NCBI GenBank assembly: GCA_905234735.1
Contig: CAJOJA010000003.1
Location: 141,898-205,897, forward strand
Direction of reading: 5' to 3'
Source of the DNA: an uncultured Bacteroidaceae bacterium
GTDB taxonomy: Bacteria > Bacteroidota > Bacteroidia > Bacteroidales > Bacteroidaceae
DNA: 64,000 bases
Below, one piece after another: positions 33,907 to 42,289 of the stretch. Under the pieces are notes generated by a model. The model ran no database searches and was not told the origin of the DNA. It worked only from the letters and a program-made list of their open reading frames with translations. Position 1 is the first letter of the stretch; each line of letters opens with the position of its first letter. The translations under genes and the position numbers were made by a program.

Positions 33907-34491
33907 ATGAAGAATCTAAAAGTATTTCTGAACGGACTCATCAAGGAGAACCCCACCTTTGTGCTCCTCCTTGGCATGTGTCCCACACTGGGCACCACAT
34001 CTTCGGCCTTCAACGGCATGTCAATGGGACTTGCCACAATGGCTGTCCTCGTGTTCTCCAACCTGATTATTGCGCTCATCAAGAACCTTATCCCCGATAT
34101 GGTTCGCATTCCCTGCTATATCGTGGTGATTGCCTCTCTGGTAACCATCCTGCAGATGCTCATCAAGGCATACGCTCCCGCTGTAGACGCTTCGCTGGGT
34201 CTGTTCATCCCGCTGATTGTGGTGAACTGCATCATCCTGGGACGTGCCGAGGCCTTTGCAGCCAAGAACGGTGTCGTACCCAGCATTTTCGACGGACTGG
34301 GCATCGGACTTGGTTTCACCTGGGCCCTGACCCTTCTGGGTGCCTGCCGCGAACTGCTGGGCACGGGCAAGGTGTTCGGCCTGACCTGCTTCCCCGAGCA
34401 GTATGGTGCTCTCCTCTTCGTGTTGGCTCCCGGTGCATTCATCGTGCTGGGCTATCTCATTGCAGTGTTTAACAAACTTAAAAAGGCATAA
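33907..34491 (+). CDS. rnfE: Rnf complex subunit E
   Basis: 194 residues, six membrane helices, NqrD/RnfE fold (LGMCPTLGTTSSAFNGMSMG; AKNGVVPSIFDGLGIGLGFTW). With RnfA it forms the paired half-channel of the complex. It ends 5 bp before rnfA. Confidence 0.95.
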   Translation: MKNLKVFLNGLIKENPTFVLLLGMCPTLGTTSSAFNGMSMGLATMAVLVFSNLIIALIKNLIPDMVRIPCYIVVIASLVTILQMLIKAYAPAVDASLGLFIPLIVVNCIILGRAEAFAAKNGVVPSIFDGLGIGLGFTWALTLLGACRELLGTGKVFGLTCFPEQYGALLFVLAPGAFIVLGYLIAVFNKLKKA

Positions 34492-34496
34492 CGACT

Positions 34497-35111
34497 ATGG
34501 CATTCTTACTTATATTTATTACAGCGATATTCGTCAACAATATCGTACTGAGCCAGTTCCTCGGCATCTGTCCCTTCCTGGGCGTGTCGAAGAAGGTGGA
34601 GACAGCCATGGGCATGGCAGCTGCCGTAGCCTTTGTGCTGGTCATTGCCACACTGGTCACCTACCTCATTCAAGTCTATGTCCTGAACGCCTTCGGGCTC
34701 GAATACCTCCAGACCATAGCCTTCATCCTCGTCATCGCCGCTCTGGTGCAGATGGTGGAGATTGTGCTCAAGAAGGTCAGCCCGGCCCTCTATCAGGCTC
34801 TGGGCGTGTTCCTTCCCTTGATTACCACCAACTGCTGCATCCTGGGTGTAGCCATCCTCGTGGGTAACGGCACCTACGACTCAGCAGGCATGGAGCCCGG
34901 CCTCGTCAGCGGCGTCTGGTTCGCCCTCTGCACGGCCCTCGGCTTCGGTCTGGCCCTCATCGTCTTTGCCGGCATCCGCGAGCAGTTGGCCCGCATGGAT
35001 GTTCCCAAGGGCATGCAGGGAATGGCCATCGCCCTCGTCGTGGCAGGTCTGCTCTCTATGGCCTTCATGGGCTTCAGTGGTGTAAATAACGGATTAGCAA
35101 AGATATTTTGA
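34497..35111 (+). CDS. rnfA: Rnf complex subunit A
   Basis: 204 residues, six membrane helices, NqrE/RnfA fold (FVNNIVLSQFLGICPFLGVSKK; TTNCCILGVAILVGN, with the conserved cysteines). Homologous to RnfE with opposite topology. Last rnf gene; galE follows after 26 bp. Confidence 0.95.
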   Translation: MAFLLIFITAIFVNNIVLSQFLGICPFLGVSKKVETAMGMAAAVAFVLVIATLVTYLIQVYVLNAFGLEYLQTIAFILVIAALVQMVEIVLKKVSPALYQALGVFLPLITTNCCILGVAILVGNGTYDSAGMEPGLVSGVWFALCTALGFGLALIVFAGIREQLARMDVPKGMQGMAIALVVAGLLSMAFMGFSGVNNGLAKIF

Positions 35112-35137
35112 AATTTTAATCTTTAATTTTTAATATT

Positions 35138-36175
35138 ATGAAAGAAACCATTCTTGTTACTGGCGGTTGCGGCTTCATCGGCTCGCACACCACGGTAGAA
35201 CTGCAAGAGGCAGGCTACGATGTAGTCATCGTGGACAACCTGAGTAATTCACGCATCGAGGTGCTCGACGGCATCGAGAAGATTACGGGCATACGTCCTG
35301 CCTTCGAACAGGTTGACCTGCGCGACTTCGATGCTACCGAAGGCGTCTTCAAGAAATATCCGAAGATCAAGGGCATCATCCACTTTGCTGCCTCCAAGGC
35401 CGTCGGAGAGAGCGTTGAGAAACCTCTGCTGTACTATCGCAACAACATCATCTCGCTTGTCAACCTCTTGGAGCTCATGCCCAAGTATGATGTCAAGGGC
35501 ATCATCTTCTCCTCCTCGTGCACCGTCTATGGTCAGCCCACCAAGGAGAACCTGCCCGTCACCGAGCAGGCCCCCATCCAGAAGGCCCTCAGCCCCTATG
35601 GCAACACGAAGCAGATCAACGAGGAAATCATTCAGGACTACGTGCACTCTGGTGCTCCCATCAAGTCGGTCATCCTGCGCTACTTCAACCCCATTGGTGC
35701 ACATCCCTCTGCCGAGATTGGCGAACTGCCCATCGGTGTGCCCATGAACCTCATCCCCTTCGTAACCCAGACGGCCATCGGCGTTCGCAAGCAGCTGAAG
35801 ATATTTGGCAACGACTACGACACTCCCGACGGCACCTGCATCCGCGACTACATCTATGTCGTTGACCTGGCCAAGGCTCATGTGAAGGCTATGACCCGTG
35901 TGCTCGAGGGCGACGGCGATGCCGTAGAGGTATTCAACATCGGTACTGGCCGCGGCCTCTCCACCTTGGAGGTTGTCGAAGGCTTCGAGAAGGCTACCGG
36001 TGTCAAGGTCAACTGGGAATACGCTCCCCGTCGCGAAGGCGACATCGAGAAGGTCTGGGGCAATGTGGACAAGGCCAACAAGGTCCTTGGCTGGAAGGCC
36101 GACACCCCCACCGAGCAGGTTCTCGCCTCTGCCTGGAAGTGGCAGGAGAAACTGCGTGCCGACGGCGTGATGTAA
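35138..36175 (+). CDS. galE: UDP-glucose 4-epimerase
   Basis: 345 residues. Rossmann motif TGGCGFIGSH (8-17), SSSCTVYG, and the catalytic Y154-x3-K158 (YGNTK). It interconverts UDP-glucose and UDP-galactose, useful both for envelope sugars and for the galactose released by the GH2 enzymes encoded downstream. Probably read from the rnf transcript; closed by a terminator at 36199-36231. Confidence 0.95.
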   Translation: MKETILVTGGCGFIGSHTTVELQEAGYDVVIVDNLSNSRIEVLDGIEKITGIRPAFEQVDLRDFDATEGVFKKYPKIKGIIHFAASKAVGESVEKPLLYYRNNIISLVNLLELMPKYDVKGIIFSSSCTVYGQPTKENLPVTEQAPIQKALSPYGNTKQINEEIIQDYVHSGAPIKSVILRYFNPIGAHPSAEIGELPIGVPMNLIPFVTQTAIGVRKQLKIFGNDYDTPDGTCIRDYIYVVDLAKAHVKAMTRVLEGDGDAVEVFNIGTGRGLSTLEVVEGFEKATGVKVNWEYAPRREGDIEKVWGNVDKANKVLGWKADTPTEQVLASAWKWQEKLRADGVM

Positions 36176-36198
36176 ACCGGTCTCCCTATACTACACCG

Positions 36199-36231
36199 AA
36201 AGCCGCATCTCTCCTCCGAGGTGCGGCTTTT
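36199..36231 (+). terminator. Rho-independent terminator after galE
   Basis: AAAGCCGCA (36199-36207) pairs with TGCGGCTTT (36222-36230), with a short T-run at the end. Confidence 0.8.
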
Positions 36232-36239
36232 CGTAACAT

Positions 36240-36560
36240 AATTATACGATTCTGATGTGGGATTTATAGAAGCTTTACAACTCCTATTGAATCCCTGTAG
36301 TATAATCAGAGAGAATAACAATATCGTCTTATAATATGGTTTCATCATCTGTTTTTGAATTTGGAGTGCAAAGATAGAGGATTTTCCGTATATTTATAAA
36401 AGGTATAGGAGATTTTGTATTTTTAATGAAAAAGGAGGATATTGTTATAAAACAGGCAAAATAAGACGACGAAAAAAGAAAATCCATGCCTATACATGGG
36501 TGTTGATTCAAATAATCTGCGCAAAGATACATAATTTCATCTAAAAGTTACATCTATTCA
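36240..36560. other. AT-rich gap with two minus-strand promoter-like boxes and no gene
   Basis: TATCTTTG boxes read on the minus strand occur at about 36368-36375 and 36523-36530, pointing toward the galE terminator, yet no credible ORF follows. A 67-codon frame starting at 36532 begins inside the -7 box itself and is not believed. The region may hold a small RNA or the leftovers of a lost gene. Confidence 0.35.
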
Positions 36561-36567
36561 AACGCAT

Positions 36568-36591
36568 TTTGTATTTTTTTTCGTTACTTTG
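36568..36591 (+). promoter_or_regulatory. Promoter of the polysaccharide-degradation genes
   Basis: TTTG at 36568-36571 and TTACTTTG at 36584-36591; the -7 box is good but the spacing (12 bp) is short, so the upstream element is uncertain. It lies 25 bp before the ATG of the GH53-like remnant. Confidence 0.5.
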
Positions 36592-36616
36592 TACCCGCAT
36601 TTTAAATGATAAGACA

Positions 36617-36862
36617 ATGGAGAGGCTGTTTTTAATCTTCGTAGGATGTCAGATAATTACGGGCATCCTGTTGGCACAGGATAACAACGACAAGGACTTC
36701 GTAAAAGGTGCCGATGTGGGTTTCCTTATAGGACAAGAACGAACTGCTGGCAATGGCAAAGTGTGTGAAGACATTTCGACAGCAAGGGAACACCGAGCGC
36801 CATCATGGAAGCATTTATCGAGAAGAAATAAATCATTAAATACTAAAGTTAGAAGACAATGA
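36617..36862 (+). pseudogene. Remnant of a GH53 endo-galactanase-like gene
   Basis: The ATG at 36617 opens a signal peptide (MERLFLIFVGCQIITGILLAQ, in part) and then DFVKGADVGFLIGQER, which matches the start of Bacteroidetes GH53 arabinogalactan endo-galactanases. After about 40 residues the family sequence stops and the rest is meaningless; a different frame near 36800-36832 ends in GTPSAIMEAFIEKK, possibly the old C-terminus. A normal GH53 gene needs about 1 kb, so most of it is deleted. The stop overlaps the next ATG (ATGA), so the remnant may still act as a translated leader for the PL11 gene. Confidence 0.6.
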
Positions 36863-39030
36863 CAAAGAGCGTGATTTCAATCATACTGCTTGCGTGGCTC
36901 TTGCCGATGGCCATGCTGGGACAAACGAATGACCTTGGTAATCGTGCCCTATGGGCCAGTATCAACGGAGCAGACAATGCGTCGCTTGGTGACTACAAAC
37001 AGCACACGGGCAAGGTTTTGGTCTCGTGGCGTATGTTGCCTGGCGATGATGCTACCACGGGCTTCGACCTCTATCGTAAAATCGGAACAGGGACGGAGAG
37101 GAAGATTGCTACAAACATCAAGAACCGTACTTGCTATCAGGATGGCACAGCCAATAAGGCCGCCGACAATCACTACCGCCTGACCTACACGGGCAGAACG
37201 GAGACGCTCTCTGAGTTCGCGCTGACGAAGGCGCAGGTGAGTGGCGGCCTGCCCTACATCAGCATCCCGCTGGCTGAAACGAAGGACGTTTATGAGAATA
37301 CCAACAAAATTGTCTATACGGCCAATGATGTAAGCGTGGGTGATTTGGACGGCGACGGCGAGTTCGAGATCGTGGTGAAGCGTCTTCAGAGCGTGAAAGA
37401 TGCCAGCGGCAACATCATCAGCGATGGATCCGGTGCCAGTTACTCGCAGCAGGACTGCCTCTGGGCTGTTATCTGGGATGCCTATAAGCTGAACGGTACG
37501 CTAATGTGGCGCATCAAAGGCGGTCCAGGTATCATTCTGGGTAACTCATCGAGCTTTGCCATTGCCGACTTCGATGGTGATGGCTGTGCCGAAATGGCTA
37601 TCCGTACCTGCGAGGGTACAGTGTTTGGCGACGGTCAGCAGATTCCTGATACCAATGCTGATGGCAAGATAGATTATCGCACATGGGGCAACTTGAATAG
37701 CAGTAGTCCCGGATGGGTGGACCACTATAATTCGGCAGGCCCTGAGTTTATCAGTATTATAGACGGTAAGACAGGGCGTGAATTGGCCCGCGATAACTTC
37801 ATCAACCGTGAGACCAGCAGTTCATGGGGTGATGACTATTGGAAACGTGCCTGCTCGTTCCGCGTCGGTGTGGGCTGCTTCGATGAGACGGGACTGCCTA
37901 GTGTAGTTCTGGGGCGGGGTGTCTATGCTCATAGCGTTATCGAGGCGTGGGACTGGCGCAATGGACAACTGACAAAGCGCTGGCGTTTCGACACCAACGA
38001 CAAAGGCACGGGCAAGGACGGCAAGAAGCATAGCACCTATGCAGCACAGGGCAATCACTCTCTGAATGTAGCTGACCTCGATGGCGACGGGCTGGACGAA
38101 GTGATGTACGGTTCAATGGCTGTGGATGACGATGGCATCGGTCTCTGGAACACCCGTCTTGGTCATGGCGATGCCAACCACGTGGGTAAGTTCCTGCCCG
38201 AGCGCGAAGGCTTGCAGATGTTCCACTGCTTAGAGACGGGCAAGACGATGGTGGCGCTGCACGACGCCCGCGACGGCTCTGTCATCTGGAAAAAAGACGG
38301 AAGCAGCGACAACGATATGGGCCGCTGCCTCGTCGGCGACTTCTTCCCCGAATATCCAGGCTGTGAGTTTTTCTACTACCAGGGCAACTACATCCAGCAG
38401 GACGGCACCGAGACCTCTATCAACACCAAAGGACAGAAAGGCGGTTGTGGCATGGCTGTATGGTTCGACGGTAACCTGTCGCGCCAACTCATCGAGGATA
38501 ACATCATCCAGAGTCCTAAGTACGGTCGCACGTTTACGATGTATCGTTACAGCGAGACCTTCATCAACGGCACGAAGTCTAATCCCTGCTGGTATGGCGA
38601 CCTCGTAGGCGACTGGCGCGAGGAGATTATCTTGCCTGATGCAACAAGGCTGGCGGACATTAAGATATTCTCTACTTGGTACCCCACTACCCATAAATTC
38701 CCCTGGCTCATGACCGACCACTGCTATTGGATGAGTTGCCTCAACGAGAACATCGGCTACAACCAGCCCACCAACACAGGCTACTATATAGGCAGCGACT
38801 TGAAGAGCGATGACGAGGCGTGGGCGGAGGCTGAGAAGGTACAGAATAAAGGGGTTGCGACGGGAATCAGTAGCCTTACCCCTAACCCCTCTCCAAAGGG
38901 CGAGGGGAACTATAGGGGCGAGGGGAACTTTAATGGCGAGGGGAGTATATTCTCTCTCAGTGGGGTTCGTGTGCTGACGCCACAGCGCGGAGTGTATATC
39001 AAGGATGGAAAGAAAATATTTATTAAATAA
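36859..39030 (+). CDS. Rhamnogalacturonan lyase, PL11 family
   Basis: 723 residues with signal peptide (to ~20, MLGQ). An N-terminal fibronectin-like part (SLGDYKQHTGKVLVSWRMLP, in part) is followed by the PL11 propeller with calcium-loop-like DxDGDG repeats (VGDLDGDGEFEIVVKR; IADFDGDGCAEMAIRT; VADLDGDGLDEVMYGS) and GDWREEIILPD. It cleaves the rhamnogalacturonan-I backbone of pectin by beta-elimination. The C-terminal ~28 residues (FSLSGVRVLTPQRGVYIKDG) look like a cell-surface sorting tail. Between the enzyme and the tail an in-frame GC-rich repeat encodes LTPNPSPKGEG and two GEGNF/Y-type units. It is followed 3 bp later by a GH2 gene. Confidence 0.9.
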   Translation: MTKSVISIILLAWLLPMAMLGQTNDLGNRALWASINGADNASLGDYKQHTGKVLVSWRMLPGDDATTGFDLYRKIGTGTERKIATNIKNRTCYQDGTANKAADNHYRLTYTGRTETLSEFALTKAQVSGGLPYISIPLAETKDVYENTNKIVYTANDVSVGDLDGDGEFEIVVKRLQSVKDASGNIISDGSGASYSQQDCLWAVIWDAYKLNGTLMWRIKGGPGIILGNSSSFAIADFDGDGCAEMAIRTCEGTVFGDGQQIPDTNADGKIDYRTWGNLNSSSPGWVDHYNSAGPEFISIIDGKTGRELARDNFINRETSSSWGDDYWKRACSFRVGVGCFDETGLPSVVLGRGVYAHSVIEAWDWRNGQLTKRWRFDTNDKGTGKDGKKHSTYAAQGNHSLNVADLDGDGLDEVMYGSMAVDDDGIGLWNTRLGHGDANHVGKFLPEREGLQMFHCLETGKTMVALHDARDGSVIWKKDGSSDNDMGRCLVGDFFPEYPGCEFFYYQGNYIQQDGTETSINTKGQKGGCGMAVWFDGNLSRQLIEDNIIQSPKYGRTFTMYRYSETFINGTKSNPCWYGDLVGDWREEIILPDATRLADIKIFSTWYPTTHKFPWLMTDHCYWMSCLNENIGYNQPTNTGYYIGSDLKSDDEAWAEAEKVQNKGVATGISSLTPNPSPKGEGNYRGEGNFNGEGSIFSLSGVRVLTPQRGVYIKDGKKIFIK
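38877..38943. repeat. GC-rich palindromic repeat inside the PL11 gene
   Basis: CCCCTAACCCCTCTCC...GGGCGAGGGG, followed by two more GGCGAGGGG units. It is read in frame as LTPNPSPKGEG-NYRGEG-NFNGEG. Confidence 0.75.
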
Positions 39031-39033
39031 GGT

Positions 39034-42000
39034 ATGAAACGGAGTATCCTATGCGGCATCCTGATGTTGCTTGTTGCGAGCGTACAAGCCTTGGAGCGAC
39101 AGAAGATTAATTTCAATGCCGACTGGAGGTTGTGTCTTGGCGATGTGGCTGAGGCCTCAACGCCTGAATTCGATGATAGCGCTTGGAAACCGGTAACGCT
39201 TCCTTATGCCTTTAATGGCGACGAGGCATTCCGCAAGGATATTGTGGATCTGGCTGACACCATCGTTTGGTACCGTAAGACCTTCAAAAAACATCTCCCC
39301 TCCCTCACGGGGAAGGGGGCGGGGGAGAGACTTAAATACTTCATCGAATTCGAGGGCGTTCGTCAGGGAGCTGACTTCTACTTGAACGGCCATCATCTGG
39401 GGATGAGTGAGAACGGCGTGATGGCGTGCGGCTTCGACCTGACACCGTACATCAAGGACGGTGAAAACGTGTTGGCCGTACGCTGTGACAACAGTTGGAA
39501 CTACCGTTCGCGCCGCCACAACAGCCGCTACCAGTGGAACGACAAGAACTTCAACGCTAACTACGGCGGTATCCCGAAGAACGTATGGTTGCACATTACG
39601 GGTAAAATCTACCAGACGTTGCCGCTATACTCCGACTTGGGAACAACAGGTACATACATCTATGCCACCGACTTCGACATCCCCAACCGCAAGGCTGTGA
39701 TTCACGTCGAGTCAGAGGTGAGGAACGAGGACACGCATGCTCACGATGTGGCACTGATATTCATGCTTACCGATGCCGATGGTAATGTGGTTGCCCGTGA
39801 GGAGAGTCCAGACTTCACACATATCGAACCCGGTCAGACGACAACGCTCAAGGCTGCGTCGGAGGTCCTGGGTCTTCATTTCTGGTCGTGGGGCTATGGC
39901 TATCTCTATACGGTGGAAACCCGTCTGAAGGAGGTGCCACCAGGCGGTGAAAGGATTGAATACCATGATCCCGTTATCACCCGTACGGGTTTCCGAAAGA
40001 CCCACTTTGGCGAAGGTAAGATCTGGCTCAACGACCGCTGTCTAATGGTTCATGGTTATGCGCAACGTACCTCTAACGAGTGGCCAGGCGTGGGACTGAG
40101 CGTCCCTGCCTGGCTGAGCGACTACTCAAACGGTCTGATGGTGGAGTCGGGTGGCAACCTCGTGCGCTGGATGCACGTCACCCCTTGGAAACAGGACATC
40201 GAGTCGTGCGACCGCGTGGGGCTCATCCAGGCCATGCCTGCAGGCGATGCCGAGAAAGACGTCACAGGAGCCCGCTGGAACCAACGCACGGAGCTGATGC
40301 GTGATGCTATCATCTATAATAGAAATAACCCCTCCATCCTCTTCTACGAGTGCGGCAACGAGAGTATTTCGCATGAGCACATGCTGGAGATGAAGGCCAT
40401 CCGCGACGAATACGACCCTCATGGCGGACGCGCCATCGGCAGTCGCGAGATGCTCGACATCGACGAGGCGGAATACGGTGGTGAGATGCTGTATATCAAC
40501 AAAAGCAAGAAACACCCGATGTGGGCGATGGAGTATAGTCGCGATGAGGGCTTGCGAAAGTACTGGAACGAGTGGAGCTATCCTTATCATAAGGAAGGCG
40601 ACGGCCCGTTGTATCGTGGGAAGCCCGCTACGGAATATAACCATAACATGGACCAGTTCGCCATCGAGATGGTGCGCCGCTGGTACGACTACTGGCGTGA
40701 GCGACCCGGCACGGGCACCCGTGTGTCGTCGGGGGGTGTGAAGATTGTTTTCTCCGACACGAACACCCATCATCGCGGCGAGTCCAACTACCGCACCAGC
40801 GGTGTCGTCGATGCCATGCGCATCCCCAAAGACGCTTTCTTCGTGCATCAGGTGATGTGGAATGGATGGGTGGAACCGGAAGAAGCAAAAACATATATCA
40901 TTGGGCACTGGTACCTCCCCTCCAGCCCCTCTACAATTGGCGAGGGGGGATCTGCTGTCAGCAGAAGTGATTTGTCTCCCCTCCCTAACAGGGGAGGAGG
41001 CAGGGGAGGGGCTGTCCCTGTCTATGTCGTTTCCACTGGCGACGAGGTAGAGTTGTTCCTCAATGGGCGTTCACTCGGCAAGGGCAGGCAGAACTATCGT
41101 TATCTCTACACCTTTGATAATGTGCCTTATGAGCCTGGAACGCTGGAAGCTGTAGCCTCCGATGGTAGTCGCTACAAGTTGGAGACTGTGGGTGAGCCTG
41201 CAGAGTTGAAACTCACAGCTATCGAGAATCCTGAAGGCACAAAGGCCGACGGGGCAGACATGGTGCTGTTCCAGATAGAGGTCGTTGACAAACAAGGCCG
41301 CCGTTGTCCGCTTGACAACCGCATGGTTCACTTCGAGCTCTCCGGCGAAGCTACATGGATTGGCGGCATTGCCACCCGCAACAACCAGGCCCTCCAACGA
41401 CCCGACGAGCACCGTCCTGAAGGTCTGCTGGATGCTGCTGCCACCAAGAATATCTCTGATAACTATGTCGGCGCGATGTCCTTGCCTGTGGAGTGCGGAG
41501 TGAACCGCGTACTTGTACGCACGACCACCCAAGCAGGCGAGATTCATATCACTGCACATGCGGAGGGCTTGCCGAAGGCGGAGATGAAAGTGAATAGTGA
41601 AAAAGTGAAAGCGGAAAATCTGCTGCCGCAATTAACGCTTAAAGGCCGACTTGATAGGGGGAGGACGCCTCTCACTCCTTCGTATGGCGAACAGGCTTGT
41701 GGCGTGAACATCATTTCAGCTACAGCTGGTTACGACAGCGACCACGCTTCCCGCAGCTTTGATGACAACGAACTCTCGGAGTGGAAAAACGACGGACGCC
41801 TTTCCACCGCTTGGATTACCTACAAGCTGGAGCGTAAGGCTGTCATTGACGACATCTGCCTCAAGCTTACAGGCTGGCGCCTTCGCAGCTATCCGTTAGA
41901 GATCTATGCCGGCAAACAGCTTATATGGAGTGGCGAGACGGAACGTAGTCTCGGCTATGTCCATCTGACACCCACCCGACGTATCAGGACCAACGAGATA

Positions 42001-42174
42001 ACGATTCGTCTGAAAGGTGCTGGCAAGGATGAAGATGCTTTTGGCGGCATCGTGGAAGTGACCGAACCCGCTGCAGGTGAACTCGACCTCTTCAAAGCCC
42101 CGAATGGCGGCGAGACCAAGAACGAGCTCCGCATCGTAGAGATAGAGCTATTGGAAACGCTACGGCAAAAATAA
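39034..42174 (+). CDS. GH2 family beta-galactosidase-like enzyme
   Basis: 1,046 residues with signal peptide (MKRSILCGILMLLVASVQA, in part). Order: sugar-binding domain, immunoglobulin-like domain, TIM barrel with acid/base E443 (FYECGNES) and probable nucleophile E500 (WAMEYSRDEG), then two C-terminal beta domains, the last like a discoidin module (DSDHASRSFDDNELSEW). GH2 covers beta-galactosidases and beta-glucuronidases; beside PL11 a role on rhamnogalacturonan-I side chains is likely. In-frame GC-rich repeats occur at 39295-39329 (LPSLTGKGAGE, within the sugar-binding domain) and 40914-41011 (SPLPNRGGGRGG region, between barrel and C-domain). Both fall at loops, so the enzyme may still work. 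Confidence 0.88.
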   Translation: MKRSILCGILMLLVASVQALERQKINFNADWRLCLGDVAEASTPEFDDSAWKPVTLPYAFNGDEAFRKDIVDLADTIVWYRKTFKKHLPSLTGKGAGERLKYFIEFEGVRQGADFYLNGHHLGMSENGVMACGFDLTPYIKDGENVLAVRCDNSWNYRSRRHNSRYQWNDKNFNANYGGIPKNVWLHITGKIYQTLPLYSDLGTTGTYIYATDFDIPNRKAVIHVESEVRNEDTHAHDVALIFMLTDADGNVVAREESPDFTHIEPGQTTTLKAASEVLGLHFWSWGYGYLYTVETRLKEVPPGGERIEYHDPVITRTGFRKTHFGEGKIWLNDRCLMVHGYAQRTSNEWPGVGLSVPAWLSDYSNGLMVESGGNLVRWMHVTPWKQDIESCDRVGLIQAMPAGDAEKDVTGARWNQRTELMRDAIIYNRNNPSILFYECGNESISHEHMLEMKAIRDEYDPHGGRAIGSREMLDIDEAEYGGEMLYINKSKKHPMWAMEYSRDEGLRKYWNEWSYPYHKEGDGPLYRGKPATEYNHNMDQFAIEMVRRWYDYWRERPGTGTRVSSGGVKIVFSDTNTHHRGESNYRTSGVVDAMRIPKDAFFVHQVMWNGWVEPEEAKTYIIGHWYLPSSPSTIGEGGSAVSRSDLSPLPNRGGGRGGAVPVYVVSTGDEVELFLNGRSLGKGRQNYRYLYTFDNVPYEPGTLEAVASDGSRYKLETVGEPAELKLTAIENPEGTKADGADMVLFQIEVVDKQGRRCPLDNRMVHFELSGEATWIGGIATRNNQALQRPDEHRPEGLLDAAATKNISDNYVGAMSLPVECGVNRVLVRTTTQAGEIHITAHAEGLPKAEMKVNSEKVKAENLLPQLTLKGRLDRGRTPLTPSYGEQACGVNIISATAGYDSDHASRSFDDNELSEWKNDGRLSTAWITYKLERKAVIDDICLKLTGWRLRSYPLEIYAGKQLIWSGETERSLGYVHLTPTRRIRTNEITIRLKGAGKDEDAFGGIVEVTEPAAGELDLFKAPNGGETKNELRIVEIELLETLRQK
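39295..39329. repeat. GC-rich palindromic repeat inside the GH2 gene, first
   Basis: CTCCCCTCCCTCACGGGGAA then GGGGGCGGGGGAGAG; read in frame as LPSLTGKGAGE. Confidence 0.7.
40914..41011. repeat. GC-rich palindromic repeat inside the GH2 gene, double
   Basis: Two hairpin units, CCTCCCCTCC...GGCGAGGGGGG (40914-40950) and CTCCCCTCCCTAACAGGGGAGG (about 40976-40997) plus CAGGGGAGGGGC, read in frame. Confidence 0.75.
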
Positions 42175-42289
42175 GGATGTTAAAGAAAACTATGTGAGGA
42201 CACTTTTCGTTCAGTGTGAATTGCAGACAGAAGCTATATCAAGTGCATATACATACAAGGGAGAAAAAACATCATAAAGAAATAAAAAT

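Noticed and set aside
36329..36532. 67-codon minus-strand frame after galE
   Set aside because: Its ATG lies inside the promoter -7 box, so it could not be on the transcript, and its sequence is not protein-like.
40126..40908. Minus-strand frame of 260 codons inside the GH2 gene
   Set aside because: Antisense to the GH2 catalytic barrel that holds both catalytic Glu residues.
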